From WRHT01 sp031550525 (GTDB lineage: Bacteria; Desulfobacterota; Desulfovibrionia; Desulfovibrionales; Desulfovibrionaceae), in NCBI GenBank assembly GCA_031550525.1, contig JAVBON010000015.1, positions 1 to 64,000 of the forward strand: a DNA stretch of 64,000 nucleotides, read 5' to 3'. Every line of letters starts with the position of its first letter. Positions within the stretch are counted from its first letter, which is position 1. The notes below the pieces were generated by a model. That model ran no database searches. It was not told the origin of the DNA and worked only from the letters and a program-made list of their open reading frames with translations. The position numbers and the translations under genes are program-made. Below are positions 16,377-25,462 of the stretch, piece after piece.

Positions 16377-18494
16377 CTATTTTGACAGAATAACACGTAT
16401 ATCCGCCACAACCGCGCCCTGTTCGCTTACCAGAACGGGGTTGCACTCGGCTTCCTGAATTTCCGGAAAATCTTGCGCCAACTGCGACATGATGAGAAGT
16501 ATATCTTCCAGCGCATTAAAGTTAATGCTCTTTTCGCCACGGGTGCCAGCCAGTATGGGAAAAGCGCGAATCTCGCGGATCATGCTGTGCACGTCTTCCA
16601 GCGATAGCGGGGCAAGGCGGCAGGCGATATCTTTAAACACTTCCACATGAATGCCGCCCAGGCCGAACACCACCAGCGGGCCGAAGCGCTCGGTACGTTT
16701 AAAACCCACAATGACCTCGCGCGAGCCTTTGGGGGCCATGGCCTGCACAAGGCACCCGGCCACATAGGCCTCGCGGCGCAAGCGCCTGGCGCGCGAGGTA
16801 ATTTCGGTAAACGCGTTGCGTATGGCTGCCGGGCTTTCAAGGCCAAGTACCACGCCGTTTATATCGGTTTTGTGCGAAATTTGCGGAGAGGCAATTTTAA
16901 GCGCCACCGGCTGGCCGAACTGCTTGGCTATTTGCACTGCTTCTTCACTGGTGCGGGCCAGCTTGGCCTTGAGCAGAGGCATTTCATAAGCCTTGAAAAG
17001 CTCTTGGGCCTGAAATTCCACCAGTTCTATAATATGGGCGTCTTTGGCTTCTTTTATGACCTTTTGGGCCTTATTAAGGTCGCGGCGGTAGCCTATTTCA
17101 ACGGGCAAGGGGTTTTGCCGCCACTGGCTGTATTTGTACATGGCGGAAATTGCCTCAACCGCCGGCTCTGGAAAGCGGTAGCAAGGGTAGCCCGCATCGT
17201 TTAGCAGCTTGTATGCCGCATCTACATGCGTGCCGCCCATAAGGCAGCAGAAAACGGGTTTGGTTTTGTTCTTTTGCAGCACGGGCAGCATGGCCGCGGC
17301 AAGGTTTTCCACCGGAGTAAGAGCGGTTGGCGCAAGCATTATCAAAAGCGACTGCACGCGCTGGTCGCCAAGCACCGTCTCCACCGTTTGCGCGGTGGTA
17401 GTTCCGTCCGCCGCTCCGGCCATATCCACGGGGTTGAAAAACGCGGCAAAAGAGGGGAGAAAATCTTTAAGCTTGTTGGTAGTTTCCGACAGCAGCTTGG
17501 AGAGGCTAAGCCCGGCTTTTTCACAGGCGTCGGCCGCAAGAATGCCAGGACCGCCCGCGTTGGTGACAATGCCAACCCCCGGCCCCTGCGGCAGCGGCTG
17601 GCTGGCAAAAGCTTGCGCCAGATGAAAGAGCTCTTCCATCCTTCTGGCCCTGATTACGCCTGTTTGCTTGAAGGCTGCCTCATAAGCCATATCCGGCCCG
17701 GCCAGCGCGCCGGTATGCGACGAGGCGGCTCTGGCTCCGGCAGCCGTGCTGCCGGCCCGTAAAAGAATTATGGGTTTTTGCCGGGTGGTAAGCTGGGCCT
17801 GGCGTAAAAAATGCTGCCCTCGCTCAATGCTTTCAAGGTAGCCTACTATGACTTTTGTATCAGGGTCGTTGGCCATGTAGGTGAGTATGTCGCATTCATC
17901 AAGGCTGGCCTTGTTGCCAAGGCTTACGAAAGAGGAAAAACCTATGTTTTCGTTATTGGCCCAGTCTAGCATGGCAATGCACAGGGCGCCCGATTGCGAG
18001 AAAAAACCGATATTGCCCACTCTGGGGTTGCCTGGGGCAAAACTGGTGTTAAGGCCGGAACGGGTGTTGATAAGGCCAAGGCAGTTTGGACCCAGCAGGG
18101 TTATTCCGGCCTTTTCGGCTATTGATTTTACCTCGGCTTCAAGCTGCGCCCCGGCTCCGCCTACTTCTTTAAAGCCGGAGCTGATAATAATGGCGCATTT
18201 TGTGGAAACTTCCGCCAGATCTTGCAGCGCCTGGGCCACGGAGGTTGCCTGCACGGCAATTACGGCCAGATCCACAGGCCGCTCACTTGCCGGAATGTCC
18301 TTGACCTTGCGGAAAGACTGCATACCAAGTATGCTGTTACCCGCAGGGTTTACAGGATAAATTTTGCCTTGAAAGCCCGCGTTGATAATATTTGATAAGA
18401 CTGTATTGCCGATTTTGCCCGGAGTGGAAGAAGCCCCCACAATAACTATATTTTTAGGGTTAAATAACGGCAACAGGTAACCCTGCAGTTGCAT
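16377..18494 (-). CDS. Acetate/acyl-CoA ligase (ADP-forming), fused alpha-beta form
   Basis: A 705-aa protein. The N-terminal CoA-binding Rossmann domain (VIVGASSTPGKIGN, about 15-130) is followed by succinyl-CoA-synthetase-like flavodoxin domains carrying the phospho-histidine motif ASSHTGALAG (about 255-260). A C-terminal ATP-grasp domain follows (VALKIASPQISHKTDINGV, then EVIVGFKRTERFGPLVVFGLGG). Such enzymes interconvert acetyl- or acyl-CoA + ADP + Pi with acid + ATP + CoA, giving substrate-level ATP from pyruvate or amino-acid oxidation in anaerobes. The neighbouring DRTGG protein supports that pathway. Its start lies only 25 bp from the divergent rnc start, so its promoter must lie inside rnc. 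Confidence 0.9.
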   Translation of the reverse strand: MQLQGYLLPLFNPKNIVIVGASSTPGKIGNTVLSNIINAGFQGKIYPVNPAGNSILGMQSFRKVKDIPASERPVDLAVIAVQATSVAQALQDLAEVSTKCAIIISSGFKEVGGAGAQLEAEVKSIAEKAGITLLGPNCLGLINTRSGLNTSFAPGNPRVGNIGFFSQSGALCIAMLDWANNENIGFSSFVSLGNKASLDECDILTYMANDPDTKVIVGYLESIERGQHFLRQAQLTTRQKPIILLRAGSTAAGARAASSHTGALAGPDMAYEAAFKQTGVIRARRMEELFHLAQAFASQPLPQGPGVGIVTNAGGPGILAADACEKAGLSLSKLLSETTNKLKDFLPSFAAFFNPVDMAGAADGTTTAQTVETVLGDQRVQSLLIMLAPTALTPVENLAAAMLPVLQKNKTKPVFCCLMGGTHVDAAYKLLNDAGYPCYRFPEPAVEAISAMYKYSQWRQNPLPVEIGYRRDLNKAQKVIKEAKDAHIIELVEFQAQELFKAYEMPLLKAKLARTSEEAVQIAKQFGQPVALKIASPQISHKTDINGVVLGLESPAAIRNAFTEITSRARRLRREAYVAGCLVQAMAPKGSREVIVGFKRTERFGPLVVFGLGGIHVEVFKDIACRLAPLSLEDVHSMIREIRAFPILAGTRGEKSINFNALEDILLIMSQLAQDFPEIQEAECNPVLVSEQGAVVADIRVILSK

Positions 18495-18519
18495 GTTTTT
18501 CTCGAATTAAGGAATAGCA

Positions 18520-19206
18520 ATGTTAGAACAAATTCAAACAAATATTCACTATAACTTCAGGCAAGTCAAGCTATTGGTGCTGGCGCTTACACATAGTTCG
18601 TACAGCAACGAGCAAAGCGGGGTTGAGGGGCATAATGAGAGGCTGGAGTTTTTGGGTGACGCCGTGCTTGAGCTTTGCGTTTCGCAGCTTTTATACCGCG
18701 AATTTTTCGATTTTCGCGAAGGCGAGCTTACGGCTTTGCGCTCAAAACTGGTAAGTCAGGATTCGCTGGCTGCTCTTGCGCGCGAGCTTATGCTGGACAA
18801 GGTTTTGCTGTTGGGAAGAGGCGAAGAGGTGCAAGGGGGCAGAACGCGCGACGCGCTTTTGAGCGATACCTTTGAGGCTGTGCTTGGGGCGGTGTTTGTG
18901 GATGGAGGTTTCGCCGAGGCCGCAAGTGTGGTGGAAAAAATAATGCTGCCGCGTTTACCGGAGGTAAGCGCAAAACAGACGCGCGGCAAAGACAGTAAAA
19001 GCCGGTTGCAGGAGTTGACGCAAAAGCTTTTTCAGCAGAGGCCGGTATACGCCTTGCAGAACAGCCTTGGCCCGGAGCACGCCAAACTTTTTGAAGTTAT
19101 TCTGACCCTGCCTGACGGGCAAAAATTCACTTCCACGGGGAGCAGCATGAAAAAAGCGGAGCAGGCCGTGGCGGCGCTGGCTTTGCAGTATTTGCAGGCG
19201 AAATGA
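18520..19206 (+). CDS. rnc: Ribonuclease III
   Basis: A 228-aa dsRNA endoribonuclease. The RNase III catalytic signature HNERLEFLGDAVLEL is at about 36-50, the second metal site (DTFEAVLGAVFVDGG) near 112-126, and a C-terminal double-stranded-RNA-binding domain spans about 153-225 (KSRLQELTQKLFQQRPVY, ending SMKKAEQAVAALAL). It processes rRNA precursors and structured mRNAs. AAGGAAT precedes the ATG. It is monocistronic here, not linked to era. The 25-bp start-to-start spacing with the divergent acyl-CoA ligase gene is unusually tight. A GC-rich hairpin follows the gene. Confidence 0.95.
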   Translation: MLEQIQTNIHYNFRQVKLLVLALTHSSYSNEQSGVEGHNERLEFLGDAVLELCVSQLLYREFFDFREGELTALRSKLVSQDSLAALARELMLDKVLLLGRGEEVQGGRTRDALLSDTFEAVLGAVFVDGGFAEAASVVEKIMLPRLPEVSAKQTRGKDSKSRLQELTQKLFQQRPVYALQNSLGPEHAKLFEVILTLPDGQKFTSTGSSMKKAEQAVAALALQYLQAK

Positions 19207-19268
19207 AGCGGCGGAAATATGACGCGCAGGCGCGATAGTAACGCGATAAAGCGCGTGTAAGACTTTTT

Positions 19269-19305
19269 GCGAGGCCAGGGCCAATCCCCGGCCTCGCTTG
19301 TCTTT
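19269..19305. terminator. Hairpin between convergent rnc and flagellin gene
   Basis: GCGAGGCCaGGG pairs with CCCcGGCCTCGC (19269-19280 with 19286-19297; one A-C mismatch) and is followed on the plus strand by TTGTCTTT. It may serve both convergent genes. Confidence 0.65.
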
Positions 19306-19329
19306 GGTCGCACCAGCCGATAACGCTTG

Positions 19330-20235
19330 CTAGCCTTGGATGAGCTGCAGAGCCATCTGAGGCAGGGAGTTGGCCTGGGAGAGCATAGCTACCGCGGCCT
19401 GCGTCATAACCTGGTTACGTACAAATTCCGTCATTTCCGTGGCTACGTCCACGTCGGAGATGCGTGATTCCGCCGCCTGCAGGTTTTCAGCCATAATCTG
19501 CAGGTTGCTGATGGTGTTTTCAAGGCGGTTTTGCATCGCGCCAAGGTGGGCACGGATTTTATCCTTGGAGATAATGGCCTCGTTAAGGGCGTCCAAGGCG
19601 TGCTGAGCCATTGACTGGGTTGATACCGCGAAGCCGCCGTGGGCGTCGGTGCCGTTGGCCCAGGCCTGGTTACCTACACCAAGGGCCGAGGCGGTGGCAA
19701 TGCCTATGCGCACGTAGTAATAGTCTTCCGCCGAGTTGTTGCTGGTGCCGAAGTGAACCTTCAACTGGCCGGTAGGCGTCAGTCCGGTGCCATCGTGGGT
19801 GGAACTGGAGAGCTGGCCGTTCAAAAGATGTATGCCGTTGAAGTCGGTGGCGTTTGCAATTCGGGTTATTTCCGATGCCATGGCCTGGTATTCAGATTCG
19901 ATCATCAGGCGCTGGTCGGAGTTGTAGGTACCGGTGGCGGCCTGTTCCGCAAGCTCTTTCATGCGAATGAGCTTTTCGTCTATAACCTGCAGAGCGCCGT
20001 CGGCGGTTTGAATCATGGAGATTGCGTCGCTGGCGTTACGTACGCCCTGGTTGTAACCGGCAATTTCCGCGCGCATCAGTTCGCGAATCGCCAAACCGGC
20101 CGCGTCGTCGGCGGCGGTGCCCACACGCAGGCCCGAAGACAGGCGGCGGGTGGAAGTGGCAAGGCGGCTGTAACTGTCGCTCAAGTTACGGCTGGCGTTC
20201 ATAGCCATCATGTTTCTGTTTATGACCAAAGACAT
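19330..20235 (-). CDS. fliC: Flagellin
   Basis: A 301-aa filament subunit. Conserved D0/D1 ends: the N-terminus MSLVINRNMMAMNASRNL leads into RRLSSGLRV and DDAAGLAI, and the C-terminus has NRLENTISNL, ESRISDVDVATE and a final LPQMALQLIQG. The central variable domain is very short, giving a flagellin near the minimum length for the family. The frame stays open upstream, but the ATG at 20235 follows AAGGAGGAAC, a near-perfect Shine-Dalgarno site. A sigma-54-type promoter lies 42 bases upstream. The protein is exported by the flagellar type III apparatus; the glycosyltransferases at 30.3-33.5 kb could modify it. Confidence 0.95.
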   Translation of the reverse strand: MSLVINRNMMAMNASRNLSDSYSRLATSTRRLSSGLRVGTAADDAAGLAIRELMRAEIAGYNQGVRNASDAISMIQTADGALQVIDEKLIRMKELAEQAATGTYNSDQRLMIESEYQAMASEITRIANATDFNGIHLLNGQLSSSTHDGTGLTPTGQLKVHFGTSNNSAEDYYYVRIGIATASALGVGNQAWANGTDAHGGFAVSTQSMAQHALDALNEAIISKDKIRAHLGAMQNRLENTISNLQIMAENLQAAESRISDVDVATEMTEFVRNQVMTQAAVAMLSQANSLPQMALQLIQG

Positions 20236-20276
20236 TTTATGTTCCTCCTTGAGGGTTGTTAACTTGCTAGATGTTT

Positions 20277-20292
20277 TGCAATCAGGATGCCA
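20277..20292 (-). promoter_or_regulatory. Sigma-54 (-24/-12) promoter of flagellin
   Basis: On the minus strand TGGCATCCTGATTGCA matches TGGCAYR-N4-TTGCW with the invariant GG and GC separated by exactly 10 nt. It lies about 42 nt upstream of the flagellin ATG. Confidence 0.85.
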
Positions 20293-20364
20293 AAATAAAA
20301 AATATCTAATAAAACAGTATGTTATGACGAGGGATGACAAAAATTTCCGCTCATAAAAGGGCCG

Positions 20365-20381
20365 TGGGAAATATTTTCCCA
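20365..20381. promoter_or_regulatory. Inverted repeat, possible enhancer site for a sigma-54 activator
   Basis: TGGGAAATATTTTCCCA is a 7-bp inverted repeat with a 3-nt centre, about 75-90 bp upstream of the sigma-54 promoter, the usual distance for an activator (FlrC/NtrC-type) binding site. The function is inference. Confidence 0.4.
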
Positions 20382-20751
20382 GCCCTACACGCCATATAAC
20401 TGACGCTATTAAAGGATTTGGAGAGGGGTGCCGAAAAAGGCAAGCGCCGCTCCATTTAGCGGCGTAAGACGTGATGCGGATGAGCTATTTACCGTGTCAG
20501 GCCCAGGCGCGCTCGCACGCCCTTACATGGAGGCGTTGTTATTATTATATGAGTCGTCGTTATTTTTATATCAGGTCCAGCCAGCCGGGCTGATTAAAGG
20601 CCAAAGGACGCGCTATCGCTCCAGACGATTTTTTTGTATATTGCACTCTGTTTGGCAATTACGCCCTTTTTACCATAAAGCGCGTTTCGCGCCGCCAGCG
20701 CATACCTGCCTTGCCAGCGCGAAACCGTTATAAAATTTTTATGGAGCCGCT
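20382..20751. other. Intergenic region upstream of alr
   Basis: About 370 bases without a convincing gene. It holds a GCCGCT/AGCGGC hairpin near 20443-20462 and a TTTCGCGC...GCGCGAAA inverted repeat around 20685-20724 directly before alr. TTGGCA-17 nt-ATAAAG at about 20651-20679 is a plausible sigma-70 promoter. A 101-aa frame at 20428-20733 has no ribosome binding site and is rejected. Confidence 0.35.
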
Positions 20752-21876
20752 ATGCACACGGGCCGTCCCACATGGGCGGAGGTGAATTTATCCGCCATCC
20801 GCCGGAATATGCTGAGCATAAAGTCGTTGCTGCGCCCCGGAGCCAGATTTTGCGCCGTGGTAAAGGCCAACGGATACGGGCATGGCGCGGTGGAGGTGGC
20901 CCGCCAGGCGGTGCTGGCCGGGGCCGATTACCTCGCCGTGGCTATTCTTGATGAGGCCGTTGCTTTGCGCAAGGCCGGTTTTTCCCTGCCAATCCTGATT
21001 TTAGGCTACACGCCGCCGGAGCAGTACGCCGAGGTTGTCGCCCTTGGGCTTACGCAAACCATATTCAATATGCGGCAGGCCGAGGCCCTTTCCCTCGCCG
21101 CCCTTGCCCAAAGCACAAAAGCAAAGGCCCATATAAAGGTGGATACCGGCATGGGCAGGCTGGGGGTAATGCCGGAGCAGGCCGCCGCGTTCGCCCTTGG
21201 GGTATCCGGCCTGCGCGGTGTGAATCTGGAGGGTGTTTTCACGCACTTTGCCAAAGCCGACAGCCACGACAAAAGCTATACGCGCAAGCAGTTTGCATCC
21301 TTCATGAAGGTTTTGGCGGAAATACAAAGCAGCGGCCTGAACATTTCCATAAAGCACTGCGCCAACAGCGCCGCTACCCTTGATTTGCCCGAAACCCATC
21401 TTGATATGGTCCGCGTGGGCATAGCCCTTTACGGCCTGGAGCCGTCGGCGGAAACCGGCAGGCCGTTTGCTCTAGAGCCTGCCATGCGTTTTAAAACCCG
21501 CATAGCGCTGTTAAAAACCGTGCCCAAGGGGGCCTGCGTCAGCTATGGCTGCACTTTTGTGGCGGAGCGGACCTCGCAAATAGCCACCTTGCCAGTGGGT
21601 TACGCCGATGGCTGGCCGCGCTGCCTTGGCAATAAAGGAGTGGTCGCCATTAACGGCAGGCGCGTCCCCCTGGCCGGGCGCGTATGCATGGACCAATGCA
21701 TGGCCGATGTAACGGGATTATCTGATATGACGGGCGTGGCAGAGGGGGCGGAAGTGCTGCTGTTTGGCGGCCGCGAGCTTCCGGTGGAAGAAATTGCCGC
21801 ACTGGCCGGAACTATAAATTATGAAATGGTGTGCATGGTAAGCGCGCGCGTGCCGCGCGTATATATTGAAGAGTAA
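20752..21876 (+). CDS. alr: Alanine racemase
   Basis: A 374-aa PLP enzyme interconverting L- and D-alanine for peptidoglycan. The PLP lysine lies in FCAVVKANGYGHGA (about residue 38), within the N-terminal TIM-barrel. The catalytic tyrosine region is SYGCTFVAERTSQIATLPVGYADG in the C-terminal beta domain, and LEGVFTHFAKAD and CANSAATL are typical. GGAG lies 6 nt before the ATG. It is followed after 128 bp by alanine dehydrogenase on the same strand, so D/L-alanine interconversion and deamination are genetically adjacent. Confidence 0.95.
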   Translation: MHTGRPTWAEVNLSAIRRNMLSIKSLLRPGARFCAVVKANGYGHGAVEVARQAVLAGADYLAVAILDEAVALRKAGFSLPILILGYTPPEQYAEVVALGLTQTIFNMRQAEALSLAALAQSTKAKAHIKVDTGMGRLGVMPEQAAAFALGVSGLRGVNLEGVFTHFAKADSHDKSYTRKQFASFMKVLAEIQSSGLNISIKHCANSAATLDLPETHLDMVRVGIALYGLEPSAETGRPFALEPAMRFKTRIALLKTVPKGACVSYGCTFVAERTSQIATLPVGYADGWPRCLGNKGVVAINGRRVPLAGRVCMDQCMADVTGLSDMTGVAEGAEVLLFGGRELPVEEIAALAGTINYEMVCMVSARVPRVYIEE

Positions 21877-22004
21877 GAGCCGCCGTACGCCCATAGGGCA
21901 TTGATTTCGATTTTATAATCAACTAATTATTTTCATTATATGTTCAGGCTCTAAGTTAACCGTAACCACATGGCGGGTGTGTTCCCCTTGCCGCAGGAGT
22001 TGCA

Positions 22005-23123
22005 ATGAAAATAGGATGCCCCAGAGAAATCAAGAATAACGAGAACAGAATAGGCTTGACCCCCAACGCGGTTTCGGCCTACGTGGCCGCCGGGCATAAG
22101 GTATATATCGAAAAAGGCGCGGGGCTTGGTTCCGCCATTGCCGATTCGGAATATACCGCGCATGGGGCTGAAATTCTGGATACCGCAGCGGAAGTATGGG
22201 CCGCATCCGACATGATCGTTAAGGTTAAGGAGCCAATGCCTGCGGAATACGGGCTGATGCGCGAAAACCAGTTGATATACACCTATTTTCATTTCGCAGC
22301 TGACGAAGCGCTCACTCTGGCCTGCCTGCGCCAAAGAATTTCCGCTTTGGCCTATGAAACCGTGCAGGACGGCAACAGCCTGCCTCTGCTTAAACCTATG
22401 AGTGAAGTAGCAGGGCGCATGGCCCCGCTTATGGGCGCGTTTTACAGCGCAAAAACGCAAGGCGGGCGTGGCCTTTTGCCCATGGGCGTTACCGGCGTGG
22501 CTCCGGCTCAGGTGCTGGTGCTGGGCGGCGGCACCGTTGGCTCCAACGCGGCCCGCGTGGCCGCCGGGCTGGGCGCTAACGTGACCATGCTTGATATAAA
22601 CCTTGCCCGCCTTGAATACCTTGACGACGTTATGCCGGCCAACGTTACCTCGGTGTACAGCGACCGCGTTAACCTTGAAAAAGGCCTGAAAACTGCCGAC
22701 ATAGTAATAGGCGCGGTACTGGTGCCAGGCGCTGTTGCCCCAAAAATGGTCAAACGCGTGGACCTTGCCATGATGAAGCCCGGCGCGGTGCTGGTGGACG
22801 TGGCCATAGATCAGGGGGGCTGTTTTGAAACCTCGCGCCCCACCACGCACAGCGAGCCCACCTATGTGGTGGACGGCATAGTGCACTACTGCGTGACCAA
22901 CATGCCGGGGGCCTATGCCCGTACCTCAACTTACGCCCTTAACAACTCCACCATCCGTTACGGCCTGGAGCTGGCCAACAAAGGCGTGGAAAAAGCCTGC
23001 CGCGAGAACAACGCCCTCAAGCTGGGCCTGAACATGCACAAAGGGGCCATAACCTACGCCTCAGTCGCGCAGGCCTTTAATCTTGCAGGCAGCTATACGC
23101 CTGTTGACGAGGCCTTGCGGTAG
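22005..23123 (+). CDS. ald: Alanine dehydrogenase
   Basis: A 372-aa NAD-dependent enzyme catalysing L-alanine + NAD + H2O to pyruvate + ammonium + NADH. The N-terminus MKIGCPREIKNNENRIGLTP and the motif VYIEKGAGLGS are family signatures. The central Rossmann fold has VLVLGGGTVGSNAARVAAGLGA, and DVAIDQGGCFE follows. AGGAG precedes the ATG. The TAG stop codon is the first three bases of palindromic element copy 2, so the element sits exactly at the gene end without changing the protein (C-terminus SYTPVDEALR, normal for the family). Confidence 0.95.
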   Translation: MKIGCPREIKNNENRIGLTPNAVSAYVAAGHKVYIEKGAGLGSAIADSEYTAHGAEILDTAAEVWAASDMIVKVKEPMPAEYGLMRENQLIYTYFHFAADEALTLACLRQRISALAYETVQDGNSLPLLKPMSEVAGRMAPLMGAFYSAKTQGGRGLLPMGVTGVAPAQVLVLGGGTVGSNAARVAAGLGANVTMLDINLARLEYLDDVMPANVTSVYSDRVNLEKGLKTADIVIGAVLVPGAVAPKMVKRVDLAMMKPGAVLVDVAIDQGGCFETSRPTTHSEPTYVVDGIVHYCVTNMPGAYARTSTYALNNSTIRYGLELANKGVEKACRENNALKLGLNMHKGAITYASVAQAFNLAGSYTPVDEALR

Positions 23124-23269
23124 GGGGGTCTAAAAAGCGTCTTTTGCCCCCTGGACTGCGTCAAACGCCTATTTTTGTCCAGGGCTGTACCATCAGAATA
23201 CTATCCCTGAACAAAAATCGGCGCTTTCCTTGCCAGGGAACAAAACCCGTCTTTTTAGAAACAGCCCCG
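23121..23269. repeat. Palindromic element, copy 2 (MITE-like)
   Basis: 149 bp in the same orientation as copy 1. The right end TTTTTAGAAACAGCCCC is intact, while the left end has lost a few bases of the terminal repeat (GGGGGGTCTAAAAAG). Internal arms are conserved. The first three bases supply the ald stop codon TAG. No clear target duplication remains. Confidence 0.8.
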
Positions 23270-23890
23270 ATGGGTTGCTCCTGCGGAGCGGGCATAGGTA
23301 AAATTTGCATATGAAATAGGTTGCTTTTGCAAGGTTTAAACTAGTTGAACAAAATAGTGGGCTACGGCCCCTATTTTGTAAGCAGTAACAATATTTTTTG
23401 ATATATAGTAAAGATTTTAAATGTTTTTTGTTTAAAACAATGTTTATATCTTGCAACAAAAAATAGAATATGTTATAATTGAATATCAATTAGCAGGAAA
23501 TAATTACCATTCCTTTTTTCCTTACCCTCCATAAATTACAAGCTTAATCCGTGCAGCAGTCCAACTGATAATTACGCCATTCTTGTTTACTTCTTTTCTT
23601 ATTTCCATCGTACCCAGTTTTATTTCCCACAAATACATTTTTCCACGCTCCGGCCTTGCATCGTTACGCTTGCATTTATGCTGAACCTCCATCAGATGGG
23701 ACAGTGTAATCAGAACGATCTTGCTAATCCGTTTACCTTATCTATCTAGCCTTGCCTGTTTTTCACCGTATTTTTCATTCGCCTACTATTGGCGGCCTTA
23801 CTCCTATATTTTCTCACCATTTGCTGACAATCGGCGGCGTTAAGCTCCGCCGTGCCAGACATATATTAACCCTTTAACAGGAGATTTATT
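23270..23890. other. AT-rich intergenic region before the propeller gene
   Basis: About 620 bases, visibly more AT-rich than the surroundings and without a confident gene. It contains a GGCGG/CCGCC hairpin near 23833-23852 and two short GGCGGC repeats. A minus-strand frame of 56 codons is described separately. No integrase, tRNA or attachment site is visible, but the composition suggests acquired DNA starting at or near palindromic element copy 2. Confidence 0.5.
23522..23692 (-). CDS. Candidate small ORF, 38-56 aa, function unknown
   Basis: A minus-strand frame encodes 56 residues from ATG at 23692, or 38 residues from an internal ATG at 23638 that has GGAG 9 nt upstream. The peptide is mixed-charge with a short hydrophobic end (GVIISWTAARIKLVIYGG). 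It could be a real small protein in the AT-rich patch or a chance frame. I recognise no family. Confidence 0.18.
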   Translation of the reverse strand: MEVQHKCKRNDARPERGKMYLWEIKLGTMEIRKEVNKNGVIISWTAARIKLVIYGG

Positions 23891-25375
23891 ATGTCACAGG
23901 AACAGATGTGTAACTGCGAAAACGACTGCAATTGTCACGGTGAAGGCATAAAGATGAAGGTGAAAGACATCACCTTCACCCTTGATCCTTGCGAACTTAA
24001 AAAATGGTGTCTTGAGAACTGCCCTTGCTGCGAAAAGGAACCGGAAGAACCAGAACAGCCGGAAGAACCTGAACCGGGGCCGGGTGTGGTGAATATTTTC
24101 CGGCTTGGTGGAACTACAAATACAAGATACCACGATATCGTAAGGGTTAAGGGAGGGTATGCCGTTTCTGGCTACATGAATTACAATGGCGAAGGCGGAG
24201 CGAAGCATGATGGTTTGCTGGTCAAATATGACAACAACTTGAATGTGTTGTCGCAAACCTGCTTTGCAGGGCAGCCAGCTGGTATTGAGTATAGAGGGAT
24301 AGAAAAATACGATAACGGCGGTTTTTTATCCGTAGGGTTTGGAACAAAGAACAGTAAAATGTACGGGATGTACACGGCAATTGACAAGGATATGAATGTT
24401 GTTTGCAACAAAATAGCTACGAGCCAGATAGGACAATATAAAAGGCTAATGAAAACGCCGGATGACTTTTCAGGTGAGATTAAATATTTTGGTTATGGCT
24501 ATCTGGACAATCTTACAGCTGTATTAATGGCGTTTGATGAAAATATTGAAATTATAAAGCAGATCAAATTTGAAACCTACATAGGCTCGCATAAAGACAA
24601 AGCAATTTTGGTAACTAACGATCATGTAATGGTTTCAGGTGAGTGTATTGAATATATTAATGGCATCAGATATCTCCATAAAGATGGAATAATAGTATTT
24701 GACCATGAGCTTAATTTGGTAAAAGCTATACATCCCACTGGTGGGGACACCGACTATATCTGCGATATAATAAAAACCGAATCCGGCTATCTGGTCAGCT
24801 CGTTGTTCGCATTGTACGAGTTTGATAACGATTTTAACCCAGTTAGAAAAATTGCAATTGCCGGACCAAATAGTGTCAGCAAAAGTGGTATTAATGCAAT
24901 AAGACATACGCCTAATGGTGGGTATATCGCATTTTTGAACATATCGTCATTAAGTGGAGAAATTACCGGTCAGGCAATGGCTGCAATAGAGTTTGATAAA
25001 AACTTTAATATAAAACAGCAGTTTACTTTTGGAAGTAAGATAGGCGGAAGTCAAACTATAATACCAGGCATGAGTTTTGTGGTCAATCAAGACGGAAGCT
25101 GTGTGTTCCCTGGTTTTCTCGACAGAGATTCCAGCTACACCACTCTTTATGACGGCTTTGTACTGAGCGTTTGTGGCGACTGGAATACTTTGCCTGCCAA
25201 CCTGCCTAAGTTTAGTAACGTTGGTTTCAATACAGCCCCAGGTTTTACCTCCACTGTAAGCGACACTGTGGAAGTGGAAGACTTGACCGGCAAGTGCGTT
25301 GTGGAAGCGATAACCTACACGCATGAAAATAGCAGTTTTCAGGCTGTTGATGCCGGTTTGATTGTGGACAAGTAA
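23891..25375 (+). CDS. Unrecognised protein: Cys-rich head, acidic Pro linker, likely seven-bladed propeller
   Basis: 494 aa, not recognised as a named family. Residues 1-47 hold nine cysteines (7, 9, 13, 15, 34, 40, 44, 46, 47), suggesting metal binding or disulfides. Residues 49-66 form a Glu/Pro linker. From about 80 to 430, about seven repeats of 40-50 residues each pair a GGYxxSG-type strand with a closing strand of the form xFDxNxNxxxx (KYDNNLNVL, AIDKDMNVV, AFDENIEII, VFDHELNLV, EFDNDFNPV, EFDKNFNIK). This is a beta-propeller pattern. Residues 440-494 form a separate beta-rich tail. No signal peptide or membrane segment is seen. AGGAG precedes the ATG. The gene is AT-rich compared with its neighbours and stands alone, which suggests horizontal transfer. 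Confidence 0.6.
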   Translation: MSQEQMCNCENDCNCHGEGIKMKVKDITFTLDPCELKKWCLENCPCCEKEPEEPEQPEEPEPGPGVVNIFRLGGTTNTRYHDIVRVKGGYAVSGYMNYNGEGGAKHDGLLVKYDNNLNVLSQTCFAGQPAGIEYRGIEKYDNGGFLSVGFGTKNSKMYGMYTAIDKDMNVVCNKIATSQIGQYKRLMKTPDDFSGEIKYFGYGYLDNLTAVLMAFDENIEIIKQIKFETYIGSHKDKAILVTNDHVMVSGECIEYINGIRYLHKDGIIVFDHELNLVKAIHPTGGDTDYICDIIKTESGYLVSSLFALYEFDNDFNPVRKIAIAGPNSVSKSGINAIRHTPNGGYIAFLNISSLSGEITGQAMAAIEFDKNFNIKQQFTFGSKIGGSQTIIPGMSFVVNQDGSCVFPGFLDRDSSYTTLYDGFVLSVCGDWNTLPANLPKFSNVGFNTAPGFTSTVSDTVEVEDLTGKCVVEAITYTHENSSFQAVDAGLIVDK

Positions 25376-25399
25376 ATTGTAGGTAAGCTTTATAGCAAT

Positions 25400-25433
25400 A
25401 CGGCGGGCCGCTAACGCGGCCTGCCGTTTTTTT
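25400..25433 (+). terminator. Intrinsic terminator after the propeller gene
   Basis: ACGGCgGGCCGC pairs with GCGGCCtGCCGT across a TAAC loop and is followed by seven T residues, 24 bases past the stop codon. Confidence 0.9.
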
Positions 25434-25462
25434 CAGCTTCAGCCAGTTGCGCGGTATTACCA

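Noticed and set aside
20428..20733. 101-codon plus-strand frame before alr
   Set aside because: No ribosome binding site, no motif, and it spans hairpins and the likely alr promoter region.
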